The translations under genes were made by a program, and so were the position numbers. Below are positions 8,879-16,995 of a stretch of 64,000 bases of DNA, piece by piece. The stretch is taken from assembly GCF_024298965.1 (NCBI RefSeq), contig NZ_CP085193.1, positions 6,014,001 to 6,078,000 on the forward strand, given 5' to 3'. The stretch's first letter is position 1. Each line of letters starts with the position of its first letter. The DNA comes from Streptomyces rapamycinicus NRRL 5491. GTDB lineage: Bacteria > Actinomycetota > Actinomycetes > Streptomycetales > Streptomycetaceae. Below the pieces are notes generated by a model that did not search any database, was not told the DNA's origin, and saw nothing but the letters and a program-made list of their open reading frames with translations.

Positions 8879-10546
8879 ATGAGCCAGTACGGCGCATCGG
8901 GCAGGTATCAAGGCCACTCTCTGGCGAACGGCCGCTATCAGCTGCGTGACCTGCTGGGCGAGGGCGGCATGGCCTCCGTTCACCTGGCCTATGACACCGT
9001 GCTGGACCGCCAGGTCGCGATCAAGACTCTCCACACCGAGCTGGGACGCGAGCAGTCCTTCCGCGAGCGGTTCCGCCGCGAGGCCCAGGCGGTGGCGAAG
9101 CTCACGCACACCAATATCGTCTCGGTCTTCGACACCGGCGAGGACGCCATGGACGGCTCGCTGATGCCGTACATCGTCATGGAGTACGTCGAGGGTCAGC
9201 CACTGCGCTCGGTTCTGGACGGCGACGTCCGGCAATACGGCGCGATGCCGACCGAAAAGGCACTGAAGATCACCAGCGATGTGCTGGCGGCGCTCGAGAT
9301 CAGCCATGAGATGGGGCTGGTCCACCGCGACATCAAGCCGGGTAACGTGATGATGACCAAGCGTAATGTGGTCAAAGTCATGGACTTCGGCATCGCCCGC
9401 GCCATGCAGTCCGGAGTCACCTCCATGACCCAGACCGGCATGGTCGTCGGCACCCCGCAGTACCTCTCGCCCGAGCAGGCGCTGGGCCGCGGCGTGGACG
9501 CCCGCAGCGACCTGTACTCGGTCGGCATCATGCTCTTCGAGCTGCTGACCGGCCGGCTGCCGTTCGACGCGGACTCGCCGCTGGCCATCGCGTACGCGCA
9601 CGTCCAGGAGGAGCCGGTCGCGCCCTCCTCGATCAACCAGTCCATTCCCCCGGCGGTGGACGCGCTGGTCGCCCGCGCCCTGAAGAAGAACCCGAACGAG
9701 CGCTTCCCGACCGCCGAGGCCATGCGCGACGAATGCGCACGAGTCGCCCGTACCGGGCAGACCGGCGCCTCCCCGATCATCATCAGCGGCGGCCCCCCGG
9801 CCCGCAGCGGCTCCGGTGTCGGCTCGGCGGTCTTCCCGCCGATCGACCAGCAGACGCCCGCGCCCGGACCCGGCAGCGTCCAGACGCCCTACCAGCCGCA
9901 GCACTCCCCCGGGCAGTTCGGCGCCTTCGGCCCGTCCACCCCGCCGCCCCCGGTCGGCCAGGCGCCGTCCACGACACCGCTGGGGCAGGCGGGCTACCAG
10001 ACCCCGACGCCGTCGTACCAGGGCCCCAGCACCCCGCCGCCGTACAGCATCTCGCCCTCGACGCCGTCAGGGAGCGGGGGCGGCAGGGGCAACAAGGGCG
10101 TGATCATAGGCTCGGCCGTCGTCGCGGCCATCGCGGTCATCGCCGTGATCCTGGTCATCGCGCTCAGCGGCGACGGCGAGGGCTCCAAGAACGAGAGCAA
10201 GGGGGGCGGCGGTGGCGGCAAGTCGGCGTCGCCGACGGCCCCCGACAAGGCCTCGGGCTTCCGCATGGGCGACAAGACCAAGACCATCGAGACGAAGAAG
10301 TGCACCGACGCGTACGAGGACACCGATGAGAAGGGCACGTACTCGGTGCCCGACTTCCAGAACCTCTACATCGACTCGGTGAAGAAGTGCATCCGCGCGG
10401 CGGGCTGGAAGTACCGCGTGGTGCCCCAGGACGAGAATCTGTGGGGCAAGGGCACCGTCCTCAATTACACGTACCGGAACTACGAGCCGTACAACCCCAA
10501 GACGGACACCATCGAGCTGACCGTCTCCACCGGCAACCCGGAGTAG
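8879..10546 (+). CDS. Membrane Ser/Thr protein kinase with one degenerate PASTA-like domain
   Basis: 555 residues. The kinase domain spans about 20-285: LGEGGMASVH, VAIKTL, HRDIKPGNV, DFGIA, GTPQYLSPEQ. A Pro/Gly/Gln-rich cytoplasmic linker follows, with a membrane helix near residues 408-430 (VIIGSAVVAAIAVIAVILVI). The outer part has a Gly/Lys linker and about 65 residues resembling a single PASTA unit (VPDFQNLYIDSVKKCIRAAG ... IELTVSTGN). Two Cys residues, about 60 apart in the precursor, could form a disulfide. PASTA modules bind muropeptides, so a wall-sensing role is plausible. ATG 8879 follows AGGGGGAAG; in-frame upstream sequence is unsupported. A strong terminator follows. Confidence 0.9.
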   Translation: MSQYGASGRYQGHSLANGRYQLRDLLGEGGMASVHLAYDTVLDRQVAIKTLHTELGREQSFRERFRREAQAVAKLTHTNIVSVFDTGEDAMDGSLMPYIVMEYVEGQPLRSVLDGDVRQYGAMPTEKALKITSDVLAALEISHEMGLVHRDIKPGNVMMTKRNVVKVMDFGIARAMQSGVTSMTQTGMVVGTPQYLSPEQALGRGVDARSDLYSVGIMLFELLTGRLPFDADSPLAIAYAHVQEEPVAPSSINQSIPPAVDALVARALKKNPNERFPTAEAMRDECARVARTGQTGASPIIISGGPPARSGSGVGSAVFPPIDQQTPAPGPGSVQTPYQPQHSPGQFGAFGPSTPPPPVGQAPSTTPLGQAGYQTPTPSYQGPSTPPPYSISPSTPSGSGGGRGNKGVIIGSAVVAAIAVIAVILVIALSGDGEGSKNESKGGGGGGKSASPTAPDKASGFRMGDKTKTIETKKCTDAYEDTDEKGTYSVPDFQNLYIDSVKKCIRAAGWKYRVVPQDENLWGKGTVLNYTYRNYEPYNPKTDTIELTVSTGNPE

Positions 10547-10579
10547 GGGCGGACTCCCGCTCGCTCCGCTTCCGGCACA

Positions 10580-10623
10580 ACGACGCCGCGGGCCTCATCG
10601 GAAGGTGAGGCCCGCGGCGTCGT
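10580..10623 (+). terminator. Strong hairpin terminator after the kinase gene
   Basis: A perfect 18-bp inverted repeat (10580-10597 with 10606-10623, built on ACGACGCCGCGGGCCTCA) encloses an 8-nt loop and is followed by TTTCGTT. It lies 34 bp past the kinase stop. Confidence 0.85.
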
Positions 10624-10632
10624 TTCGTTATG

Positions 10633-10704
10633 TCCGGCGCGTGTCCGGTCGTTGTTTCCGGTGCGTGTCCGGTCGTTGTTTCCGGTGCGTGTCCGGTCGT
10701 GGTG
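10633..10704. repeat. Three 24-bp tandem repeats
   Basis: The unit TCCGGYGCGTGTCCGGTCGT plus TGTT (GGTG in the last copy) is repeated at 10633, 10657 and 10681. Within each unit GTGTCCGG echoes TCCGG. It sits between a terminator and the 3' end of bpa. An open frame crosses it, but no gene is supported. Confidence 0.75.
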
Positions 10705-10737
10705 TCCGTTGTGTGGTTCGGGGAGCGGCTCGGCGGC

Positions 10738-11307
10738 TCAGAGGTACGGCCCCGAGCGGGCGCCGCCCGGCTTGGGCATGTCCTCGTCCTCCTCGCCCCC
10801 GCCGATCCCCGGCGGCAGCGCCCTGCGCATCTGCTCCAGCTGGGCGCGCGCCGCCATCTGCTGGGCGAACAGGGTGGTCTGGATGCCGTGGAACAGCCCC
10901 TCCAGCCAGCCGACCAACTGGGCCTGGGCGATGCGCAGTTCCGCCTCGGTGGGCACCGCCTCGTCCGTGAAGGGCAGCGACAGCCGCTCCAGCTCCCCGA
11001 TCAGCTCGGGCGCCAGCCCGTCCTCCAGCTCCTTCACCGAGCTGGAGTGGATCTCCTTGAGCCGGACCCGGCTGGCCTCGTCGAGAGGTGCGGCACGGAC
11101 CTCCTCCAGAAGCTGCTTGATCATGCTGCCGATCCGCATGACCTTCGCCGGCTGTTCGACCATGTCCGTCACGGGAACCTCGCGCGACTCGTCGTCACCG
11201 CTGCCCTCGCCAGAAGAAGGAGTGAGGCCGCCGAGTGCCATGCCGTCCGGACCGACGACCAGGACGTGCGGGCTCTCCTGCGCTCGTTCGTTCATCGGCT
11301 GGTTCAT
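10738..11307 (-). CDS. bpa: Bacterial proteasome activator Bpa/PafE
   Basis: 189 residues. Bpa forms an ATP-independent dodecameric ring that opens the 20S proteasome and feeds it unfolded proteins. The core from VEQPAKVMRIGSMIKQLLEE through LDEASRVRL, ELEDGLAPEL, ELRIAQAQLVGWLEGL and FAQQMAARAQLEQM is highly characteristic. The C-terminal proteasome-docking tail ends in GPYL, where the mycobacterial protein ends in GQYL (known from the family). The N-terminal 50 residues are divergent and probably flexible. The ATG at 11307 has AGGGG upstream; another ATG at 11295 would shorten it by four residues. No proteasome subunit genes are in the window. Confidence 0.92.
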   Translation of the reverse strand: MNQPMNERAQESPHVLVVGPDGMALGGLTPSSGEGSGDDESREVPVTDMVEQPAKVMRIGSMIKQLLEEVRAAPLDEASRVRLKEIHSSSVKELEDGLAPELIGELERLSLPFTDEAVPTEAELRIAQAQLVGWLEGLFHGIQTTLFAQQMAARAQLEQMRRALPPGIGGGEEDEDMPKPGGARSGPYL

Positions 11308-11415
11308 ACCCCTATTGTTCCGCACCGGCACCCGGTACGACGGGCGAGGGTCGAGGATTCGGCGACGATCACCGGCGAAGGCCGTCAGCGGCGGCCATCG
11401 GAGCAGTGGCGGTGA

Positions 11416-11871
11416 TCAGCGGCGGCGCAGCCGCAGACCGAAGAACGCCAGGCCGAGGCCGAGACCGGTGAGCGCGAGACCGGTGCCCAGCGGCAGCACC
11501 CGCATCGCCCGCCCGCTGGGCTCGGCGGCGGTCCGCTGAGCACCGTAAGGCTGACCGGACGGGAGCGATTCGCGCGCCTGGTGCCGGTCCGGCCGCTGTG
11601 GGACGGGGAGGGAGGACGCCGTCCACTCGGGCACCACCGAGAACCGCCCGGTGCCCTCGTCGTCCCCGGTGTCGGCCGAGGGGTCCCCGTCCGGCGACGT
11701 GGGGGTCGGCGTCCCGGTGCGGCCGGGGTGCGCGCGGCCCTCGCCCGCGTGGGTGCCCGCCAGCCCGCCGCCGCCGTCATCGGCGGGGGCGGGCGCGGCG
11801 GGGGCCGCGGCCAGGGCTGTGCCCGCCAGCAGGGCCGCCGCGGGGAGTGTGCGAAGCGTCGCAGGGTTCAC
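11416..11871 (-). CDS. Secreted, C-terminally membrane-anchored protein of unknown function
   Basis: 151 residues with a signal peptide (MNPATLRTLPAAALLAGTAL, cleavage near APA), then a low-complexity Gly/Pro/Thr/Asp/Ser region, and a C-terminal hydrophobic helix (LPLGTGLALTGLGLGLAFFG) followed by LRLRRR. This is the layout of a cell-surface protein held by a C-terminal membrane anchor with an Arg stop-transfer tail. There is no LPXTG/LAXTG-type motif, so it is probably not a sortase substrate. GTG 11871 is preferred over GTG 11880 because GGGAGG lies 9 nt before the former and touches the latter. I recognise no functional domain. Confidence 0.7.
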   Translation of the reverse strand: MNPATLRTLPAAALLAGTALAAAPAAPAPADDGGGGLAGTHAGEGRAHPGRTGTPTPTSPDGDPSADTGDDEGTGRFSVVPEWTASSLPVPQRPDRHQARESLPSGQPYGAQRTAAEPSGRAMRVLPLGTGLALTGLGLGLAFFGLRLRRR

Positions 11872-12002
11872 GGTGGTCACCCTCCCGTGCCGAACCGTTG
11901 CGTAACGGGATCAGCGTCACACGAGGGTATGGACCGGGCATCCTGAACGCCGCCGTACGGTCTCCGGTACGACCGAAGGACCGCGGCGCCCATCCGTGAC
12001 CA

Positions 12003-12054
12003 CCGTAAGGACTGCGACAGCGCCGTAAGGGCAGTCTCGGCATTACCGTAAGGG
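12003..12054. repeat. Three CCGTAAGG motifs in the spacer after the quinone oxidoreductase gene
   Basis: CCGTAAGG occurs at about 12003, 12023 and 12047 within a 237-bp spacer that otherwise shows nothing clear. The copies are short and spacing is irregular (20 and 24 bp). A regulatory role is only a possibility. Confidence 0.35.
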
Positions 12055-12107
12055 CCGTGGCGGCGCCGTGGGGATCGCGGCGGCGCCGCCGTACGGACCC
12101 GTGGCCC

Positions 12108-13085
12108 TCAGGTCGTCAGCAGGATCTTGCCCACATGCGTACTGGACTCCAGCAGCCGGTGGGCCTCAGAGGCCTCCCGCATCGGGACGGTACTGTCGAC
12201 GATCGGGCGGACCCGGCCGCCCCCGATCAGCGGCCAGACGTGCTCCCGTACCGCCGCGATGATCGCCGACTTCTGCGCCAGCGAGCGGCCCCGCAGCCCG
12301 GTGGCCGTCACGGCGGCGCTCTTGGACAGCAGGGTGGCCAGGTTCAGCTCGGCCTTCACCCCGCCCTGGAGCCCGATGATCGCCAGCCGTCCGTTGAGGG
12401 CGAGCGTCTCCAGATTCCGGGCGAGGTACTTCGCGCCGACGATGTCCAGGATGACGTCCGCGCCCGCGCCGTCGGTGGCCCGGCGGATCTCCTCGACGAA
12501 GTCCTGCTCGCGGTAGTCGATCAGGATGTCGGCGCCCAGTTCCTGGCAGGCGGTCAGCTTCTCCGGGCCGCCCGCGGTCACCGCGACCCGCGCCCCGACC
12601 GCCTTCGCGAGCTGGATCGCCATGGTGCCGATGCCGCTCGATCCGCCGTGCACCAACAGCGTCTCCCCCGGCCGGAGATGGGAGATCATGAAGACGTTGG
12701 ACCATACGGTGGCGGTCACTTCGGGCAGCGCCGCGGCCGTGACCAGGTCCACGCCCTCGGGGAGGGGCAGCAGCTGCCCCGAGGGAACCGCCACCTTCTC
12801 GGCGTAGCCACCGCCCGCGAGCAGGGCGCACACCTCGTCGCCCACCGCCCAGCCGGTGACGCCGGGGCCGAGCGCCGAGATCCGGCCCGAGCACTCCAGA
12901 CCGGCGTAGGGCGAGGCCCCGGGCGGCGGCGGGTAGTGGCCCTGGCGCTGGAGCACATCCGCGCGGTTGACGCCGGCGGCCGCCACGTCGACCAGGACCT
13001 CGCCCTCACCGGGCACGGGATCGGGGACCTCCGCCCATACCAGGGCTTCGGGGCCACCGGGTTCGGGAATCGTGATCGCATGCAT
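12108..13085 (-). CDS. Zinc-independent NAD(P)H:quinone oxidoreductase (MDR/PIG3 type)
   Basis: 325 residues. The medium-chain reductase fold is clear: N-terminal GroES-like half (NRADVLQRQGHYPPPPGASP, YAGLECSG), a nucleotide-binding half with HGGSSGIGTMAIQLAKAVGA, and C-terminal HVGKILLT. Zinc-ligand Cys/His residues of alcohol dehydrogenases are missing, as expected for quinone oxidoreductases that use NADPH to reduce quinones or enones. It ends 10 bp before the K+ channel gene and points the same way, so it may be the last gene of the mobA-moeA-channel string. Substrate is unknown. Confidence 0.85.
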   Translation of the reverse strand: MHAITIPEPGGPEALVWAEVPDPVPGEGEVLVDVAAAGVNRADVLQRQGHYPPPPGASPYAGLECSGRISALGPGVTGWAVGDEVCALLAGGGYAEKVAVPSGQLLPLPEGVDLVTAAALPEVTATVWSNVFMISHLRPGETLLVHGGSSGIGTMAIQLAKAVGARVAVTAGGPEKLTACQELGADILIDYREQDFVEEIRRATDGAGADVILDIVGAKYLARNLETLALNGRLAIIGLQGGVKAELNLATLLSKSAAVTATGLRGRSLAQKSAIIAAVREHVWPLIGGGRVRPIVDSTVPMREASEAHRLLESSTHVGKILLTT

Positions 13086-13095
13086 GGCCGCGAGG

Positions 13096-14151
13096 CTACT
13101 CCTGGACCATCGGCGCGCGAACGATCGTGATCAAGCGGTCGGCCGCCTGCAGCGGACTGGCGTCGGGGTCGTCGTACGCGAGGAGGCGATGGCCGCGCAG
13201 CACGGACACCACGAGATCCTCCGTATCCCGCACCGACTTGCCCACCTCGGCCTTCACCACTGTGCGCTCCACCAGGTCCAGGCCCGTGCCCTGCTGGATC
13301 AGATCCTCGATCACCGCACCGGCCGTCGGGCTCTGCACGCTCATGCCCAGCAGGCGGCCCGCCGCGCTGGCGCTGGTGATCACCGCGTCGGCCCCGGACT
13401 GGCGCAGCAGCGGCGCGTTCTCCTCCTCGCGCACCGCCGCCACGATGTTGGCGCCCCGGTTGAGCTGCCGGGCCGTCAGCGTCACCAGGACGGCCGTGTC
13501 ATCGCGCTGGGTGGCGATCACGAATTGGCGGGCGCGCTGCGCCTCCGCCCGCAACAGCACATCGCTGCGGGTCGCGTCGCCGACCACCCCCGCGAACCCC
13601 TCCGCGTTGGCCGCCTCGATCACCTTGTGGTTGGGGTCGACCACGACCACCCGGTTCTTGGGCAGCCCCGTCGCGCAAAGGGTCTCCACCGCGGACCGCC
13701 CCTTCGTACCGAAGCCCACTACGACGGTGTGATCGCGCAACGCTGACCTCCAGCGGTTCAGGCGGTACTGCTCGCGGGTGCGTTCGGCCAGGACTTCCAG
13801 CGTGGTGCCGACCAGGATGATCAGAAAGAGCACGCGCAACGGCGTGACCAGCAGGATGTTACTGAGCCGCGCGCTGTCGCTGTACGGCACGATGTCGCCG
13901 TAACCGGTCGTGGACAGCGTGACGGTCGAGTAGTAGACGGAGTCGAGGAAGTCGACCCGCTCGTCGGCGTTGTCGTGGTAGCCCGCGCGGTCGACGTACA
14001 CGATGGCCACCGTCAGCACCAGCACCAGCAGCGCCAGCAGCAGCCGCCGGGCGACCTGGCGCAGCGGGCCCGCGGGGAAGTCGGGCAGATGGACGCGGTG
14101 GCCGCCGTCCCCGGGGGTGCGGGCGGCCGCGTCGTGGCTGGGCAGCTTCAC
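13096..14151 (-). CDS. Two-helix potassium channel with cytoplasmic RCK (TrkA-N/TrkA-C) domains
   Basis: 351 residues. A first membrane helix (LLLALLVLVLTVAIVYV) leads to a pore loop with selectivity filter TTGYGD and a second helix (VLFLIILVGTTLEVL). The cytoplasmic part has a Rossmann RCK domain (HTVVVGFGTKGRSAVETL, VVDPN, GDATRSDVL) and a TrkA-C lobe (VVKAEVGKSV ... GHRLLAYDD). It is an MthK-like ion channel, likely gated by nucleotides or Ca. GTG 14151 has AGGAGG upstream and overlaps the moeA stop codon as GTGA, so it is translationally coupled to moeA. Why molybdenum cofactor genes and a K+ channel share an operon is not clear. Confidence 0.9.
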   Translation of the reverse strand: MKLPSHDAAARTPGDGGHRVHLPDFPAGPLRQVARRLLLALLVLVLTVAIVYVDRAGYHDNADERVDFLDSVYYSTVTLSTTGYGDIVPYSDSARLSNILLVTPLRVLFLIILVGTTLEVLAERTREQYRLNRWRSALRDHTVVVGFGTKGRSAVETLCATGLPKNRVVVVDPNHKVIEAANAEGFAGVVGDATRSDVLLRAEAQRARQFVIATQRDDTAVLVTLTARQLNRGANIVAAVREEENAPLLRQSGADAVITSASAAGRLLGMSVQSPTAGAVIEDLIQQGTGLDLVERTVVKAEVGKSVRDTEDLVVSVLRGHRLLAYDDPDASPLQAADRLITIVRAPMVQE

Positions 14152-16142
14152 GCCGGGCCCTCCTGGGGGGATATGTCCTCGCCGTCGGTCGCCCGGTCGG
14201 TGCGCTGGCGCGCTTGGTCCGCGTGGCCCGGTTGCTCCGTCGCGCTCGCCGACCACGGGAGATCCAGTACGTCGACCTCCGTGCCGCGCCTCGCCCCGCC
14301 GGGCGGGATCACGGCGAGGCCGTCGGCCACCGCGATGCCGCGCAGCATCGCCGGGCCGTTGAAGCGCAGCGGCACCGCCGCGTCCTGCCGGAAGACCACG
14401 GGGACCAGCCGGGTGTCCCGCGGATGCCCCTGCACGGCCTCGGCCAGCGGGGCCGGGCCGGGGTCGGGGGCCGGGCGGCCCGTCAGCGTCCGCAGCAGGG
14501 GCTCCGCGAGGGTCAGCAGACCGGACACCGCCGCGAGCGGATTGCCCGGGAGCCCCACCAGATGCCGGGCGGGGCGGGACGGGCGCCCGGGGGTTTCGGC
14601 AGTTTTGGGGGCTTCGGCGCTTTCGGGTGCTCCGGCGCTTTCGGGGTTTCCGGGGTTCTCGCGGTTTGCGGGGTTCTCGCGGTTTGCGCGGGCGAGGCGG
14701 GCCAGCAGCATCGGGTGGCCGGGGCGCACCGCCACCCCGTCCACCAGCAGTTCGGCGCCCAGGCGGCGCAGGGTGGGGTGGACATGGTCCACCGGGCCCG
14801 CCGCCGTGCCCCCGGTCGTCACGACGACGTCGGCGGACGACTCGGCCACCGCCGCGTACACCGCGTCCGCCTCGTCGGCCAGCCGCCGGGTGCCCAAGAC
14901 CTCGGCCCCGAGCGCCCGCAGCCATGGCCCGACCATCGGCCCCAGCGCGTCCCGGATCCGGCCGTCGTGCGGCAGCCCCTCGGTGAGCAGTTCATCGCCG
15001 AGGACCAGCACCTCGACGCGCGGCCTGCGCACCGTCGGCAGCTCGTCGTACCCGGCCGCGGCGGCCAGGCCCAGGACGGCGGGGGTGACCAGGGTTCCGG
15101 CGGGGAGCAGCTGATCGCCGCTGCGGCACTCCTGGCCGCGGGTGCGGATGTCCTGGCCCAGGACGACGGGGTGGGCGGGGGACGCGTGGAGCCAGCCGTC
15201 GCCCGCGTCGGTGCCGTACTCACTGCGCAGTACGGCGGTGGCGCCGGGCGGGACACGGGCGCCGGTGGCGATGCGGACCGCGTGACCATCGGGGAGGGGG
15301 GCCGTCTCGCCGTGTCCGGCGAGGATGCCGGGGTGGTCCTGGTCCTTTGTGCCGGTCGGCAGCCGCCAGGGGCCGGGGCCCGAGAGCGCCCAGCCGTCCA
15401 TGGCGGACGTGTCGAAGGGCGGCAGATCGGTGAGCGCGGCGAGCGGCGCGGCCAGGACCTGGCCGAGCACCTCGGACAGCGGCCGCATCACCGGGGCGGC
15501 GTGGGCGGCCTCCTTGACGGCGGCGCGGGCGGCGATGGCGCGGGCGTCGGGCCAGGAGGTGGGGCTGCGATGCGGTGGGTTCATGGAGGGATGCGCGTGG
15601 GGCGTGGATGCGCCGGGGGTGCGTTTCGGGGGCGGGGCCGGGGCCTGATGGGCGGGGGCCCTGGACCGCGTGCTCTTGGTGCCAGTGCCCTCCGACATCG
15701 GACTACCCGAAGATCGGCCCCTCGAATACACCTCCGGCCTTCGGCGTACGTGACCCTGAGCATCCAGGACCGCCGCGGGCTCTTCCGCCGCTTCCCGTGC
15801 CAGGTCGAGCGCGGTCTCGACCCAGTCGGTCCGGGCCGGGTCGCCGGTGTCTGGGATGCCGCCGATCCCGCCGATGTCGCCCGCGTTGCCCATGTTGCCC
15901 ATGTTGCCGATGCCGTCGGTGTCGCCGGGCTCACGGACGCCGTCGGTGTCGTCGGGGCTTCGCTCCCGGGTGGGTTGGGCCGGGCGGTCATTGGCCAGGC
16001 TGAGGGCGGCGTCGGCCCAGTCCTCCTCCGGTTCGGTTCCGGGTGGCTCCGGGCCCTGCGGCGGCGATTCATTCGCCAGCGCCAGCGCCTCGTCGACCTC
16101 GCGGTCGAGCGGGTCCCCGTCCCGGGGGTGGCGAGGTGTCAC
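14148..16142 (-). CDS. moeA: Molybdopterin molybdotransferase MoeA with long N-terminal extension
   Basis: MoeA inserts molybdate into adenylated molybdopterin. The family core starts near residue 195: PPFDTSAMDGWAL, IATGARVPPGATAVL, RSGDQLLPAG, VLVLGDELL, VVTTGGTAAGPVDHV, HLVGLPGNPLA and FRQDAAVPLRF. Unusual: the frame begins at a GTG that overlaps the mobA stop (GTGA), giving a roughly 190-residue acidic, low-complexity leader with two EALALAN/AALSLAN/ALDLA-like short repeats. A second low-complexity insert (NREN/PES/APK repeats) interrupts the core before the GLPGNP loop. An ATG at 15698 would give a shorter form with a weak ribosome site. The core assignment is firm; the start is less sure. 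Confidence 0.85.
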   Translation of the reverse strand: MTPRHPRDGDPLDREVDEALALANESPPQGPEPPGTEPEEDWADAALSLANDRPAQPTRERSPDDTDGVREPGDTDGIGNMGNMGNAGDIGGIGGIPDTGDPARTDWVETALDLAREAAEEPAAVLDAQGHVRRRPEVYSRGRSSGSPMSEGTGTKSTRSRAPAHQAPAPPPKRTPGASTPHAHPSMNPPHRSPTSWPDARAIAARAAVKEAAHAAPVMRPLSEVLGQVLAAPLAALTDLPPFDTSAMDGWALSGPGPWRLPTGTKDQDHPGILAGHGETAPLPDGHAVRIATGARVPPGATAVLRSEYGTDAGDGWLHASPAHPVVLGQDIRTRGQECRSGDQLLPAGTLVTPAVLGLAAAAGYDELPTVRRPRVEVLVLGDELLTEGLPHDGRIRDALGPMVGPWLRALGAEVLGTRRLADEADAVYAAVAESSADVVVTTGGTAAGPVDHVHPTLRRLGAELLVDGVAVRPGHPMLLARLARANRENPANRENPGNPESAGAPESAEAPKTAETPGRPSRPARHLVGLPGNPLAAVSGLLTLAEPLLRTLTGRPAPDPGPAPLAEAVQGHPRDTRLVPVVFRQDAAVPLRFNGPAMLRGIAVADGLAVIPPGGARRGTEVDVLDLPWSASATEQPGHADQARQRTDRATDGEDISPQEGPA

Positions 16143-16966
16143 TGCTCCTCGGCCCAACGCGCCGCCAGTGCCGCGGCCTTCTCCGTGGCGGCGGCCAGTG
16201 CCTCGGGGCCACCGCCCTTCTGGGCCGCGGCGTAGCCGACGAGAAAGGTGGTCAGGGGGGCGGCGGGCCGGGCGACACCATGTGCGGCGTCACGGGCCAG
16301 ATCCAGTAGGGCCGCGGTGTCGACATCCAGGTCGATCCCGAGCTCGGCCTTGACCGCTGCAATCCATTCGTCCAACACGTGTCCATGCTCCCTGATGCGC
16401 GCTCGAGCCGTGGTGATGTCTTCCCAGGTGTCGCAGTCGAACGATGCGGTGGGGTGCTTGAGGCGGGCCAGGGCCAGCTCGGAGACGAGGAGGCGGAGGG
16501 GCAGCCCGCCGAGGCCGCCGTGTTCGGTGGCGAGGAGGGCGATCTCGCGGCGCAGCGGCTCGGCGCGGTAGGCGGCGACAAGGGGCTGCTCACGGCCGTC
16601 GGGGTCGATGAGCACGACCCCTTCGGTGCCCTGGAGACCGGTGAGGAGGGTCTCGACGGTCTCGGGAGTGAGAAAGGGCAGATCGGCGGAGAGGACGAGG
16701 ACGACCGGAGCCGTGGTCTGCCGGATGCCCGCGTCGACGGCCGCGACCGGGCCGCCGCCGGGAGGGTCCTCCCGGGTCCACCGCACCGGCCGCGCCGTGG
16801 GCCTGCGCGGGCCGACGACGACGGTCCGCCCGGCGCCGCGGCATGCGTCCAGCACGCGGTCGAGCAGGGCTCGCCCGCCCACCCGAAGCGCGGGCTTGTC
16901 CACCCCACCGAGCCGCCGAGCGGCGCCCCCGGCCAGGATCACTGCGTCATACGCACCTGGAGTCAC
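16139..16966 (-). CDS. MobA-like nucleotidyltransferase fused to a DUF6457 domain
   Basis: 275 residues. The N-terminal 185 residues match molybdenum cofactor guanylyltransferase: VILAGGAARRLGGVDKPAL (GTP loop and DK), VLVLSADLPFL, and the acidic DCDTWED near the end of the domain. Some catalytic positions differ from E. coli MobA (GAARRLGG rather than GxSxRMG), so the nucleotide and acceptor are not certain. The C-terminal 85 residues (LDEWIAAVKAELGI ... FLVGYAAAQKGG) fit the DUF6457 helical domain often found beside Moco genes. GTG 16966 has only a weak GGGG ribosome site. Its stop overlaps the moeA start, implying coupling. Confidence 0.82.
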   Translation of the reverse strand: MTPGAYDAVILAGGAARRLGGVDKPALRVGGRALLDRVLDACRGAGRTVVVGPRRPTARPVRWTREDPPGGGPVAAVDAGIRQTTAPVVLVLSADLPFLTPETVETLLTGLQGTEGVVLIDPDGREQPLVAAYRAEPLRREIALLATEHGGLGGLPLRLLVSELALARLKHPTASFDCDTWEDITTARARIREHGHVLDEWIAAVKAELGIDLDVDTAALLDLARDAAHGVARPAAPLTTFLVGYAAAQKGGGPEALAAATEKAAALAARWAEEQ

Positions 16967-16995
16967 CCCATGAGTATGGCGCCGCCGGGCATCCG

